64,000 nt of DNA, taken from the NCBI GenBank assembly GCA_004298045.1, contig SCRM01000011.1, positions 1-64,000 on the forward strand, given 5' to 3'. The position numbers were made by a program, and so were the translations under genes. Under the pieces are notes generated by a model. That model was not told where the DNA came from, did no database searches, and saw only the letters and a list, made by a program, of their open reading frames with translations. Origin of the DNA: Rhodanobacter sp. GTDB lineage: Bacteria; Pseudomonadota; Gammaproteobacteria; Xanthomonadales; Rhodanobacteraceae. Shown piece by piece: positions 38,160 through 48,254 of the stretch; positions within the stretch are counted from its first letter, which is position 1; each line of letters starts with the position of its first letter.

Positions 38160-38188
38160 TTGACGGAGCTACGGCTCGCACCTATTCT
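38160..38188 (+). promoter_or_regulatory. Sigma-70 promoter of the tRNA cluster
   Basis: TTGACG (38160-38165) and TATTCT (38183-38188) are 17 bases apart, and the first tRNA begins at 38206, about 10 bases after the expected transcript start. Confidence 0.8.
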
Positions 38189-38205
38189 TTGCGGCTTCCA
38201 GTGGC

Positions 38206-38281
38206 GGGGCCATAGCTCAGCTGGGAGAGCGCCTGCATGGCATGCAGGAGGTCGGCGGTTCGATCCCGCCTGGCTCCACCA
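38206..38281 (+). tRNA. tRNA-Ala (GGC)
   Basis: 76 bases with an encoded CCA end. The acceptor pairs GGGGCCA with TGGCTCC, the T-loop is GTTCGATC, and the anticodon loop ATGGCAT gives GGC. It is the first gene of the cluster. Confidence 0.96.
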
Positions 38282-38290
38282 ATTCAATTC

Positions 38291-38366
38291 GTCCCCATCG
38301 TCTAGAGGCCTAGGACATCACCCTTTCACGGTGACGACCGGGGTTCGAATCCCCGTGGGGACGCCA
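38291..38366 (+). tRNA. tRNA-Glu (TTC)
   Basis: 76 bases with encoded CCA. The acceptor GTCCCCA pairs with TGGGGAC, the anticodon loop CTTTCAC gives TTC, and the T-loop is GTTCGAATC. It starts ten bases after tRNA-Ala. Confidence 0.96.
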
Positions 38367-38396
38367 TGATTGGTACGCAACACTGGTTGTCAACGT

Positions 38397-38473
38397 GGAG
38401 CGGTAGTTCAGCTGGTTAGAATGCTGGCCTGTCACGCCGGAGGTCGCGGGTTCAAGTCCCGTCCGCTCCGCCA
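38397..38473 (+). tRNA. tRNA-Asp (GTC)
   Basis: 77 bases with encoded CCA. The acceptor GGAGCGG pairs with CCGCTCC, the anticodon loop CTGTCAC gives GTC, and the T-loop is GTTCAAGTC. It is the last gene of the cluster and is followed by a terminator. Confidence 0.96.
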
Positions 38474-38485
38474 TCTATTGCGAGA

Positions 38486-38508
38486 AACCCGCCGCCGGCG
38501 GGTTTTTT
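38486..38508 (+). terminator. Intrinsic terminator of the tRNA cluster
   Basis: A CCCGCC/GGCGGG stem with a three-base loop (38488-38502) is followed by TTTTTT. The complementary A residues in front mean it may also serve the leftward DUF1249 gene that ends at 38528. Confidence 0.88.
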
Positions 38509-38527
38509 GTTGCCTGCACGAACGCGA

Positions 38528-38995
38528 TCAGTCCGGATGCGTCGGCTCCAGCGTCCCCAGCGAATGGCCCTGCTCGGCAAGGTATTCCAGCCAGCGGGTG
38601 AGAAACCCGTTCATGCGCAGGCGATGCTGGAACACGGTATGCGCCGGAGCAAACGGTCCGAGCACCTGCCACAAGTGCTGCCCCGGATGGCAATGCAGCG
38701 CCTCGGCCACATGCGCGTCGGTGTACATGCGCAGTTGCGCCGACGGCGCGCGCTGGCCGGTGTGGCTGTCGACAAAGCCATAGGTCAGTTCCAGCTCCAG
38801 CGTATACGGGTGCCGTTCCTGCACCGCCAAATGCACGTTGAGGCCGTCGTCCACATCGGAAACATAGCGGCCGGGCGCCAGCTCCTGCGGCGCAAACAGG
38901 CGGGTCAGCCGGTGGTAGTTCTCGGCGTACAAACCCATCAGGAACTCGAAACGTCCCGGCAGAAGGCTCAAACGGTTGTCGAGTACAGCGCTCAT
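38528..38995 (-). CDS. DUF1249 family protein (YqiB-like)
   Basis: A 155-residue soluble protein with the DUF1249 words RFEFLMGLYAENYHRLTRLFAP, LHVAVQERHPYTLELELTY-like strands and YTDAHVAEALHCHPGQHLWQVLGPF, ending with a helical NGFLTRWLEYLAEQGHS. E. coli YqiB is encoded near nudF and cpdA and its role is unknown. Here it starts nine bases after the ppsR stop and is probably translated from the same message. No membrane segment or catalytic motif is visible. Confidence 0.88.
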   Translation of the reverse strand: MSAVLDNRLSLLPGRFEFLMGLYAENYHRLTRLFAPQELAPGRYVSDVDDGLNVHLAVQERHPYTLELELTYGFVDSHTGQRAPSAQLRMYTDAHVAEALHCHPGQHLWQVLGPFAPAHTVFQHRLRMNGFLTRWLEYLAEQGHSLGTLEPTHPD

Positions 38996-39004
38996 CGGCG
39001 GGGC

Positions 39005-39820
39005 TCAAAACATCGTGCGCTCGATGCCGAAGCGCGCGAGGATTTTGCTGGCGATCTCCTCGATCGATACATGGGTGGTATTGAGGCTGGCGATACCGGC
39101 CTGGCGCATCAAGCGTTCGGCCTGTTCCAGCTCCCAGCGGCACTGCTTGAGCGTGGCGTAACGGCTGCCGGCGCGACGCTCCTCGCGAATCTGCACCAGC
39201 CGCTCGGGTTCGATCGTCAACCCGAACAGACGTTGCTTGAACGGCCGCAGGCGTTCGGGCAACTCCAGCTTTTCCAGATCCTCCTCGGTCAGCGGGTAAT
39301 TGGCGGCGCACACCCCGTAATGCAAGGCCATGTACAGGCACGTCGGCGTCTTGCCCGAGCGCGACACGCCCACCAGGATCAAATCGGCATCGGCATAGTT
39401 CACGTCGATGCCGTCGTCGTGCGAGAGCGCATAGTTGGTGGCGTTGATGCGCGACTCGTACTTCTTCCAGTCGACCAACCCATGCGAACGATTCACCGCA
39501 CCGGAACGCTTGATGCCAAGCTCGATTTCGAGCGGGCCGATGAACGGCGCGAACACGTCAAGCATCAGCGCGCCGCTGCTGGCGACGATCTCGCACAGCG
39601 CGCGATCGGCCAGCGTGTTCACCACGATCGGGCGCTCACCGGTTTTTGCGTAGTGGGTCTTGATGCGCAGCGCCGCCGCTTCCGCCTTGTGGGCGTCGTC
39701 CACGAACGGCAACCGGTGCTTGTCGAAACGCAGCCCTTCGAACTGCGCCAGGATGCTGTTGCCGATCGTCTCGGCGGTAATGCCGGTGGAGTCGGAGATG
39801 AAAAAAACCGTGCGTTGCAT
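39005..39820 (-). CDS. ppsR: PEP synthase regulatory protein PpsR (kinase/pyrophosphorylase)
   Basis: A 271-residue bifunctional regulator of the DUF299 family. It inactivates PEP synthase by ADP-dependent phosphorylation of a threonine and reactivates it by phosphate-dependent removal. The N terminus MQRTVFFISDSTGITAETIGNSIL is typical and the P-loop GVSRSGKTPTCLYMA lies at about residue 153. The ATG at 39820 is taken; the very long ORF upstream is a shadow of ppsA. It is divergent from its target ppsA, 246 bases apart, the usual arrangement. Confidence 0.96.
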   Translation of the reverse strand: MQRTVFFISDSTGITAETIGNSILAQFEGLRFDKHRLPFVDDAHKAEAAALRIKTHYAKTGERPIVVNTLADRALCEIVASSGALMLDVFAPFIGPLEIELGIKRSGAVNRSHGLVDWKKYESRINATNYALSHDDGIDVNYADADLILVGVSRSGKTPTCLYMALHYGVCAANYPLTEEDLEKLELPERLRPFKQRLFGLTIEPERLVQIREERRAGSRYATLKQCRWELEQAERLMRQAGIASLNTTHVSIEEIASKILARFGIERTMF

Positions 39821-40066
39821 CGCGTGTCCCGTGGCGTGAACCAACGTTGCGCGGCACCTTAACGCATGCCCGCAGAACTGTCGCCGCCTCGGTCGATGCC
39901 AACCGCTGCCTGACTGGTATGCAGTTGGCGCGGTGTCGGGCGGCACTGGTCTTCTTGTGCTGCACGGCATCAACGGCGGACAATACCAGTCCTTCGCAGG
40001 CCGCATCGGGCCTGCGTATTGCGTCCATTCCACTTTTCGCTCGATTCCCCCGCTCAGGAGACTGTC

Positions 40067-42442
<2,376 letters not shown>

Positions 42443-42457
42443 CGCCCCGCACCATGC

Positions 42458-42486
42458 TTGTCACACCGCGAGCCAGCACGTAAACT
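42458..42486 (+). promoter_or_regulatory. Sigma-70 promoter of tRNA-Ser
   Basis: TTGTCA (42458-42463) and TAAACT (42481-42486) lie 17 bases apart, 31 bases before the tRNA. Confidence 0.75.
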
Positions 42487-42517
42487 TTCCGGCTCGCGTC
42501 GACCACGCGACCGTTTT

Positions 42518-42607
<90 letters not shown>

Positions 42608-42613
42608 AAAATC

Positions 42614-42646
42614 AGGGACTTGCAGCGATGCAAGTCCCTTTTGTTT
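42614..42646 (+). terminator. Intrinsic terminator after tRNA-Ser
   Basis: AGGGACTTGCA (42614-42624) and its complement (42629-42639) form an 11-base-pair stem with a GCGA loop, followed by TTTGTTTT. Confidence 0.88.
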
Positions 42647-42788
42647 TGGACGGCTTTTGCTCACCGGTAAAACTATTGCGAGGACGGCAGCGCGCCAGGC
42701 CGGTAGTCCAAGACTAAGCCGGCCTGCACGGCTTGCAGGCGATCCAGCGGCGCAGCCTGCACCCACCCTCCAGTCGAACGCGGCCGCC

Positions 42789-43604
42789 TCACCGCAACTC
42801 GAACGCATCCGCATCCATCCAGGCGGGAAACCGTTCGCGATGGGCCAGCAACGGCGCGGGGTCGATGGTGAGGGTGGCGATCTGTTCGAGGGCACCGCAT
42901 TCGACGAGGGTTTCGCCGACCGGGTCGATGACGGCGCTGTCGCCGGCATACGGCAAGTCATTGCCATCGGTGCCGACGCGATTCACGCCGATCACGTAGG
43001 CGAGGTTTTCGATCGCGCGGGCGCGCAGCAGCGTGCGCCACGGGTGACGGCGTGCGGTCGGCCAGTTGGCGACGAAGATCGCGAGATCGTAATCCATCCC
43101 GCCAGCAGCGCTTTCCAGCCGGCGGTTGCGCAGCCACACCGGGAAGCGCAGGTCGTAGCAGACCTCGGGCAGGATGCGCCAGCCCTTGAGTTCCACCACC
43201 AGGCGTTCACTGCCCTCGCCATAACGCGTGTGTTCGCCGGCCATGCGGAACAGGTGGCGCTTGTCGTATTGCACGAAGCTGCCGTCCGGCCGCATCCAGA
43301 TCAGGCGGTTGAACACGGTGCCGTTTTCGCGGATAGCAAGGCTGCCGCATACCACGGCGCCGACTTCGCCGGCGAGTGCGCGCAGCCAGGCCAGGCTCTC
43401 GCCGTCCATGGTGTCGGCGCTGATGACAGTGTCGTTGCTGAAGCCGGAAAGATAGGTCTCCGGCAGCACGACGAGATCACTGCCGCGCGCGCGACGCACC
43501 AGCTCGCCGTAGTACGCGCGATTGCCGGCGGCGTCGTGCCAGCGGGTATTGCCCTGCACCAGCGAGACGGTGAGCGGAGCGAGCCCCACGCCCTGCCCGC
43601 TCAC
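42789..43604 (-). CDS. Carbon-nitrogen hydrolase, probable omega-amidase (YafV/Nit2-like)
   Basis: A 271-residue nitrilase-superfamily amidase. The triad is visible: Glu in VLPETYLSGF, Lys in YDKRHLFRMAGE, and Cys in ILPEVCYDLRFPVW. The words AGEHTRYGEG and NWPTARRHPWRTLLRARAIEN are typical of omega-amidases, which hydrolyse alpha-ketoglutaramate or alpha-ketosuccinamate. I use the GTG at 43604, which overlaps the aminotransferase stop as GTGA. A second GTG at 43589 is possible, and the ATG further upstream shadows the aminotransferase. Pairing with a glutamine/methionine-type aminotransferase supports this substrate class. Confidence 0.87.
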   Translation of the reverse strand: MSGQGVGLAPLTVSLVQGNTRWHDAAGNRAYYGELVRRARGSDLVVLPETYLSGFSNDTVISADTMDGESLAWLRALAGEVGAVVCGSLAIRENGTVFNRLIWMRPDGSFVQYDKRHLFRMAGEHTRYGEGSERLVVELKGWRILPEVCYDLRFPVWLRNRRLESAAGGMDYDLAIFVANWPTARRHPWRTLLRARAIENLAYVIGVNRVGTDGNDLPYAGDSAVIDPVGETLVECGALEQIATLTIDPAPLLAHRERFPAWMDADAFELR

Positions 43605-44746
43605 AGCCGGCACAGCCGCTCGGCGGCCGCCTCCATCGTCGCGTCGCTCTTGGCGAAGCACAGGCGCAACAGACGCGTACCCGGCGCATTGGCGTAAAAC
43701 GGCGTCAGCGGAATCGCCGCCACGCCACCCTCGGTGACCAGCCAGCGGCTGAAGGCCAGATCGTCCTCGTCGCGGATCGCCGCGTAGTCGACCAGCTGGA
43801 AGAACCCGCCGGCCACATCGAGCAGCTTGAACCGCGATGGCGCCAGCAGCGCGCGGAAACGGTCGCGCTTGGCCTGATAGAACGCCGGCAACTCCTGGTA
43901 ATGCTGCGGATCGCTGACCAGGAAATCGGCAAACGCGACCTGCTCGGGGTGGAAGCTGCAGAACGTAAGGTATTGGTGCACCTTGCGAAACTCGGCGCTG
44001 AGCGCCTTGGGCGCAATCGCATAACCGAGCTTCCAGCCGGTGCAGTGGTAGGTCTTGCCGAACGAGGAAATCACGATGCTGCGCGCAGCGAGTTCGGGAT
44101 GACGCAGCACGCTCTCATGGCGCCGGCCGTCGTACACGATGTGCTCGTAGACCTCGTCGGCGAGCACCACGATGTCGGTGTTGCGCACGATATCCGCAAG
44201 GGCCGCGAGGTCGTCCGCGCCCAGCACGGCACCAGACGGATTGTGCGGGCTGTTGATGATGATCATGCGCGTCTTCGGCGTGATCGCGTCGCGCACGCGC
44301 TGCCAGTCGATGCTGAAGCTTGGCGTGCGCAGCGGAATGTGCACGGCGCGCGCCCCCTGCAGTTCGATCGCCGGCTCGTAACTGTCGTAGGCGGGGTCGA
44401 ACACGATCACTTCCTCGCCCGTGCGCACCACAGCGGCAATGGCGGAAAACAGCGCCTCGGTGGCGCCGGAAGTGACGGTGATCTCGGCCTCCATGTCCGG
44501 CCGGTGGCCGTACAGTTTCTCGGTCTTGCCCGCGATCGCCTCGCGCAGCGCGGCCACGCCGTGCATCGGCGCGTACTGGTTCTTGCCGCTGTTCATCGCG
44601 CGTGTCAGCGCATCGCGCAAACCCTGCGGCGGCTCGAAATCCGGAAAGCCCTGCCCAAGGTTCACTGCGCGGTGCTCCGCCGCCAGTCGGCTCATTACCG
44701 TGAAGATGGTGGTGCCGACCTTGGGCAGCTTGGTATCGATCTTCAT
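43601..44746 (-). CDS. PLP aminotransferase, methionine/kynurenine type (YbdL-like)
   Basis: A 381-residue fold-type I class I aminotransferase. The words are VNLGQGFPDFEPPQGLRDAL, QYAPMHGVAALREAIA, SGATEALFSAIAAVV, INSPHNPSGAVL, ADEVYEHIVYD, and the PLP lysine in SSFGKTYHCTGWKLGYA (about Lys233). NLGQGFPDF places it with E. coli YbdL and the kynurenine aminotransferase/glutamine transaminase K group, which often use methionine or glutamine with keto acids. The ATG at 44746 gives MKIDTKLPKVG. It is followed by the omega-amidase with a four-base overlap. It would make alpha-ketoglutaramate from glutamine, which the neighbour would remove. Confidence 0.9.
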   Translation of the reverse strand: MKIDTKLPKVGTTIFTVMSRLAAEHRAVNLGQGFPDFEPPQGLRDALTRAMNSGKNQYAPMHGVAALREAIAGKTEKLYGHRPDMEAEITVTSGATEALFSAIAAVVRTGEEVIVFDPAYDSYEPAIELQGARAVHIPLRTPSFSIDWQRVRDAITPKTRMIIINSPHNPSGAVLGADDLAALADIVRNTDIVVLADEVYEHIVYDGRRHESVLRHPELAARSIVISSFGKTYHCTGWKLGYAIAPKALSAEFRKVHQYLTFCSFHPEQVAFADFLVSDPQHYQELPAFYQAKRDRFRALLAPSRFKLLDVAGGFFQLVDYAAIRDEDDLAFSRWLVTEGGVAAIPLTPFYANAPGTRLLRLCFAKSDATMEAAAERLCRL

Positions 44747-44787
44747 TGCCTTGCCGTATGGATGTCCAAACGAAAGCGTAGCACGCG

Positions 44788-45747
44788 TCATTCGGCCGCC
44801 AATGGCCCACACTCGCGGCGCAGGTGTTCGCTCGCCGCCGGCAAGCGCTCGGCGAGGAAATCCACCAGCGCGCGTACACCGGGCAGCATGCCGCGCCGGC
44901 TCGGGTAGATGAAATGCATGGTGCCTTCGGGGGCGCTCCAGGCCGGCAGCAATACTTCCAGCTCACCCCGGTCGACCAGCTGCGCACACACCGATTCGGG
45001 CAACATCGCCACGCCCACGCCGCGCCGCGCCGCTTCGAGCAGCACGGCAAAATCGCCGCATACCAGCCGTGCGTTGACCTCGACCGTCACCGGCTTGCCG
45101 CTGGCGTCGAGCAGTTCCCACGTTTGCGGGCCTTCGTGTTCCTGCATCGACAACGCCGGAAAGCGTGCCAACTCGTCGGGATGTTGCGGGCGTCCCAGCG
45201 TATCGAGCAGGCTCGGGGCCGCGACCGGCAACACGCGCGCAAGACCGAAACTGCGCAGCACCATGTTGGCGTCGGTATCGAGTTTGCTGCGCACGCGGAT
45301 GGCCAGGTCGTAGCCCTCGCCCAGCAGATCCACCCGCCGGTTGCTGGCCAGCACGCGCACCTGCAGCTTCGGATACTTCGCCAGGAAATCCGGCAGCACC
45401 TGCGCCAGGATGGTTTGTGCCAGCGACACCGGACAGCTCAGACGCACCACTCCGCGCGGCTCGGCACGCAGCTCGTCCACGGCTTCCTGCGCCGCCCGCG
45501 CCTCCTCGAGCACGGCGCGGCAATGCGCATAAAAGCGCTCGCCCACCTCGGTCACCACGAAGCGCCGCGTCGTGCGCTGCAGCAGCCGCACGCCCAGGCG
45601 TTCTTCCAGTTGCGCCACGCGCTTGCTCAGGCGGGACTTGGGCACGCCGAGGGCACGACCGGCAGCGGAAAAGCCGCCGTGTTCGACCACGGCGGCAAAG
45701 AAATACAGGTCGTTGAGGTCTTCCAACACGGCACTGGATGGCGGCAT
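44788..45747 (-). CDS. LysR-family transcriptional regulator, divergent from wrbA
   Basis: A 319-residue LysR-type regulator. The winged HTH (about residues 9-68) reads LNDLYFFAAVVEHGGFSAAGRALGVPKSRLSKRVAQLEERLGVRLLQRTTR, and the effector-binding domain follows with two lobes (about 95-300). The words LSCPVSLAQTILAQVLPDFLAKYP and RRGMLPGVRALVDFL place it with the AaeR/DsdC-like large LysR group that controls divergent oxidoreductases. It is divergent from wrbA, and an inverted repeat lies between them (45767-45795), overlapping its own promoter region, so control of wrbA and of itself is likely. Confidence 0.9.
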   Translation of the reverse strand: MPPSSAVLEDLNDLYFFAAVVEHGGFSAAGRALGVPKSRLSKRVAQLEERLGVRLLQRTTRRFVVTEVGERFYAHCRAVLEEARAAQEAVDELRAEPRGVVRLSCPVSLAQTILAQVLPDFLAKYPKLQVRVLASNRRVDLLGEGYDLAIRVRSKLDTDANMVLRSFGLARVLPVAAPSLLDTLGRPQHPDELARFPALSMQEHEGPQTWELLDASGKPVTVEVNARLVCGDFAVLLEAARRGVGVAMLPESVCAQLVDRGELEVLLPAWSAPEGTMHFIYPSRRGMLPGVRALVDFLAERLPAASEHLRRECGPLAAE

Positions 45748-45766
45748 GGTCGTTTCCCGGCGCGAA

Positions 45767-45795
45767 CGATAAGTTCAAAGATACCCGACTTATCG
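45767..45795. promoter_or_regulatory. Inverted repeat in the LysR-wrbA divergent region, probable operator
   Basis: CGATAAGT (45767-45774) and ACTTATCG (45788-45795) form a perfect 8-base inverted repeat with 13 bases between. It starts 20 bases before the LysR start and lies about 93 bases before wrbA, the expected position of a LysR site. Confidence 0.65.
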
Positions 45796-45887
45796 CGCCA
45801 TTGTTCCCACCTGATAATGACGGCCGTCGCGACAACCCGAGTCCTTGAGTGGGTTGCCCGCCTTTCCCGCATTCACAGGAGACCCGC

Positions 45888-46481
45888 ATGAGCGTCAAGC
45901 TTGCCGTCGTTTACTACTCGACCTATGGCACCAACCACCAGATGGCCAGCATCGCCGCTGAGGCCGCCAAGGCCGCGGGTGCCGAAGTGCGCCTGCGCAA
46001 GGTGCCGGAGACGGCGCCGGCTGCCGTGGTCGCCGGCCAGGAGGCCTGGCGGACGCATGCCGAAGCCACTGCCCAGGTTCCCGTGGCGACGGCAGAAGAC
46101 ATGGAGTGGGCGAACGCCTACCTGTTCTCCGCCCCGACCCGGTTTGGCGTGCAAGCAAGCCAGATGCGCGCCTTCATCGATACCCTCGGCCAGTTGTGGT
46201 TCAACGGCAAGTTGGCAAACAAACCGGTTTCGGCCATGACTTCGGCGCAAAACGCACACGGCGGCCAGGAAGCCACGCTGCTGTCGTTCTACGCGACGAT
46301 CATGCATTGGGGCGGGATCATCGTCGCGCCGGGCTTCACCGACCCCTCGATCTACAAGGTTGGCGGCAACCCGTACGGCTACAGCCACACCCAGGGCGCC
46401 CCGTTCAACGACGACGTGAAAGCGGCAATCAGTCATCAGGCACGACGCCTGGTGGATGTAGCGGCGAAGCTCGCCCAGTAA
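45888..46481 (+). CDS. wrbA: NAD(P)H:quinone oxidoreductase WrbA
   Basis: A 197-residue FMN flavoprotein that reduces quinones by two electrons and so limits radical formation. The flavodoxin-like start [31 protein letters not shown] binds the FMN phosphate. Further words are [56 protein letters not shown] and [10 protein letters not shown]. The ATG at 45888 has AGGAGA before it, and the upstream ORF is discarded. It is divergent from a LysR gene and followed by a clear terminator, so it is monocistronic. Confidence 0.95.
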   Translation: MSVKLAVVYYSTYGTNHQMASIAAEAAKAAGAEVRLRKVPETAPAAVVAGQEAWRTHAEATAQVPVATAEDMEWANAYLFSAPTRFGVQASQMRAFIDTLGQLWFNGKLANKPVSAMTSAQNAHGGQEATLLSFYATIMHWGGIIVAPGFTDPSIYKVGGNPYGYSHTQGAPFNDDVKAAISHQARRLVDVAAKLAQ

Positions 46482-46519
46482 CCGGCAAACGGCGCAACCG
46501 CGCCGTCACCGTCCCCACA

Positions 46520-46555
46520 AAGCAAGGCCGGCATGACGTCGGCCTTGCTTTTTTT
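46520..46555 (+). terminator. Intrinsic terminator of wrbA
   Basis: AAGCAAGGCCG (46520-46530) pairs with CGGCCTTGCTT (46540-46550), followed by a run of T. It lies 39 bases after the wrbA stop. Confidence 0.9.
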
Positions 46556-46605
46556 CATGCCCCTGCCATCAGTCATGGTCACCAATGGTTGACTGGTTTC
46601 CGCAT

Positions 46606-46629
46606 GGTGTTATAGTTCACTACAACACC
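46606..46629 (+). promoter_or_regulatory. 24-base palindrome, probable operator of the YtrA/GntR operon
   Basis: GGTGTT (46606-46611) and AACACC (46624-46629) flank 12 bases that carry an inner TAGT/ACTA pair, all in perfect dyad symmetry. It equals GGTG-N16-CACC, the site I recall for YtrA-type GntR regulators in Xanthomonas. It lies 30 bases before the first gene of the operon and would overlap its promoter. The GntR gene is the second gene. Confidence 0.8.
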
Positions 46630-46659
46630 GGTCAACGAGACCACCAGAGGAGCACTACC

Positions 46660-47022
46660 ATGAACGCTCGCCACATCTCCAGCCTGAACCCCGCCGCCGA
46701 TTTTGTCGCCGATATCGTCGTTCCCGCTCGCCGCTGGATCGCTTCCGGCATCGCCGTGTTGATGACCTCGGCCACTCTGGCCATCGTCGGATTGCCAGTC
46801 ACTCCAGCCGCACCGACGCTCATCAGCGGCCTGACCGTCACCGACTTCGCGCCGCTCGTGGTCACGCCCACCGTCGCCGAACAAAAGGCCGCCGCCGCCC
46901 TGGGCAGCCTCTCCGCCAAGGCCTTGCAGGCCACCGACAGCGCGCGCGCCGCGCAGCTCGGGGCGCAGTTGGCCATGCCCTACTATTCGTTCGACAGCGC
47001 CGCCAAGGGCAGCAAGGAATGA
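46660..47022 (+). CDS. Small membrane protein of unknown function, first gene of the YtrA operon
   Basis: A 120-residue protein I do not recognise. One hydrophobic segment at about residues 28-48 (WIASGIAVLMTSATLAIVG) follows a short cytosolic start; the rest (PVTPAAPTLISGLTVTDFAPLVVTP, then an Ala-rich stretch and PYYSFDSAAKGSKE) would lie outside. AGAGGAG precedes the ATG at 46660, and the stop is three bases before the GntR start. Placement behind the GGTG-N16-CACC palindrome and ahead of the repressor and ABC genes suggests it belongs to the transported or sensed process, perhaps as a secreted or accessory subunit. Codon use looks like that of the neighbours. Confidence 0.75.
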   Translation: MNARHISSLNPAADFVADIVVPARRWIASGIAVLMTSATLAIVGLPVTPAAPTLISGLTVTDFAPLVVTPTVAEQKAAAALGSLSAKALQATDSARAAQLGAQLAMPYYSFDSAAKGSKE

Positions 47023-47025
47023 TTC

Positions 47026-47400
47026 ATGACCATCACCTGGAACGACCGCATCCCGATCTATCGCCAGCTGCGCGCACGTGTGGTGGCCATGATTCTGGAC
47101 GGCGCCCTGAACGAGGGTGACCCGCTGCCGTCGGTACGCCAGGTGGCGGCGGATTTCCAGATCAATCCGCTGACCGTTTCCAAGGCGTACCAGGAGCTGG
47201 TCGATGAACAACTGGTCGAAAAACGCAGGGGGCTAGGCATGTTTATCGTCGAAGGTGCCCGCGAGACGCTGTTGAAATCCGAGCGCGAGCGCTTCCTGCG
47301 CGAAGAGTGGCCGGCGCTGTACGCCCGCCTGCAGCGCCTCGGGCTGGATCTGCAAACCCTGCTGCGCGAGGCCAAGCGCGAACCGGAGCAACCCGCATGA
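47026..47400 (+). CDS. GntR-family regulator, YtrA subfamily
   Basis: A 124-residue repressor with only the GntR winged HTH (residues about 8-75: IPIYRQLRARVVAMILDGALNEGDPLPSVRQVAADFQINPLTVSKAYQELVDEQLVEKRRGLGMFIV) and a short helical tail for dimerisation, with no ligand domain. That layout is the YtrA subfamily, which controls linked ABC transporter genes. It probably represses its own operon through the palindrome at 46606-46629. Its stop overlaps the ATPase start by four bases. Confidence 0.93.
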   Translation: MTITWNDRIPIYRQLRARVVAMILDGALNEGDPLPSVRQVAADFQINPLTVSKAYQELVDEQLVEKRRGLGMFIVEGARETLLKSERERFLREEWPALYARLQRLGLDLQTLLREAKREPEQPA

Positions 47401-48254
47401 CCGCCGTCGTCACCGCTACCCACCTGTCCAAGCGCTACCGCCACAGCGTTGCGCTGGACGACGTCAGCTTCACCATTGAACCGGGACGCATCGTCGGCCT
47501 GATCGGCCCCAACGGTGCCGGCAAGACCACGGCACTCAAGGCGATCCTCGGCTTGACCACGTTCGACGGCGAGCTGTCGGTGCTCGGGCTCGACCCGCGG
47601 CGCCAGCGCGGCAAGTTGATGGAGCAGGTGTGCTTCATTGCCGACGTCGCGGTGCTGCCACGCTGGATCCGCGTGCGCGAAGCGGTCGATTTCGTCGCCC
47701 ACGTGCACCCACGCTTCGACCGCAAAAAGTGCGAGGCCTTCCTTGCCCGCACCAAGCTCAAGCCCGAGCAACGCGTCAAACAGATGTCCAAGGGCATGAT
47801 CGTGCAGCTGCACCTGGCGCTGGTGATGGCGATCGACGCCCGCCTGCTGGTGCTGGACGAACCCACGCTCGGGCTCGACATCCTCTATCGCAAGCAGTTC
47901 TACCAGAACCTGCTGGAGGACTACTTCGACGAGAACAAGACCATCATCGTCACCACCCATCAGGTGGAAGAGGTGGAGCACATCCTCACCGACCTGATGT
48001 TCATCCGCGACGGCAAGATCGTGCTCGACGCCGACATGGATGCCGTCGGCGAACGATTTGCCGAGGTGCTGGTCGATGCGCCGCAAGCCGATGCGGCGCG
48101 CGCGCTCAAACCGCTCGACGAGCGCACGGTATTTGGCAAGTCGATTTTCCTGTTCGACGGCATCGACCACGCGCAGCTCGAAGCGCTCGGCGAAGTGCGC
48201 CGGCCTTCAGTCAGCGATCTGTTCGTTGCCACCATGAAAGGAACCTACGCATGA
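47397..48254 (+). CDS. ABC transporter ATPase, YtrB-like
   Basis: A 285-residue ATPase of an importer or exporter of unknown substrate. Walker A is GPNGAGKTT at about residues 40-48, Walker B LLVLDEPTLGLD near 152, and the H-loop VTTHQVEEVE. The signature loop reads MSKGM instead of LSGGQ, a common variant in the YtrB/CcmA-like group, so it is probably still functional. The C-terminal extension (after about residue 215) is characteristic of these ATPases. The ATG overlaps the GntR stop, and its own stop overlaps the permease start, so GntR-ATPase-permease are translationally coupled. Confidence 0.92.
   Translation: MTAVVTATHLSKRYRHSVALDDVSFTIEPGRIVGLIGPNGAGKTTALKAILGLTTFDGELSVLGLDPRRQRGKLMEQVCFIADVAVLPRWIRVREAVDFVAHVHPRFDRKKCEAFLARTKLKPEQRVKQMSKGMIVQLHLALVMAIDARLLVLDEPTLGLDILYRKQFYQNLLEDYFDENKTIIVTTHQVEEVEHILTDLMFIRDGKIVLDADMDAVGERFAEVLVDAPQADAARALKPLDERTVFGKSIFLFDGIDHAQLEALGEVRRPSVSDLFVATMKGTYA

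Noticed and set aside
36215-38215. 666-residue His/Gln-rich plus-strand ORF
   Set aside because: It is antisense to the antiporter; the His/Gln bias is what reversed membrane-protein codons produce.
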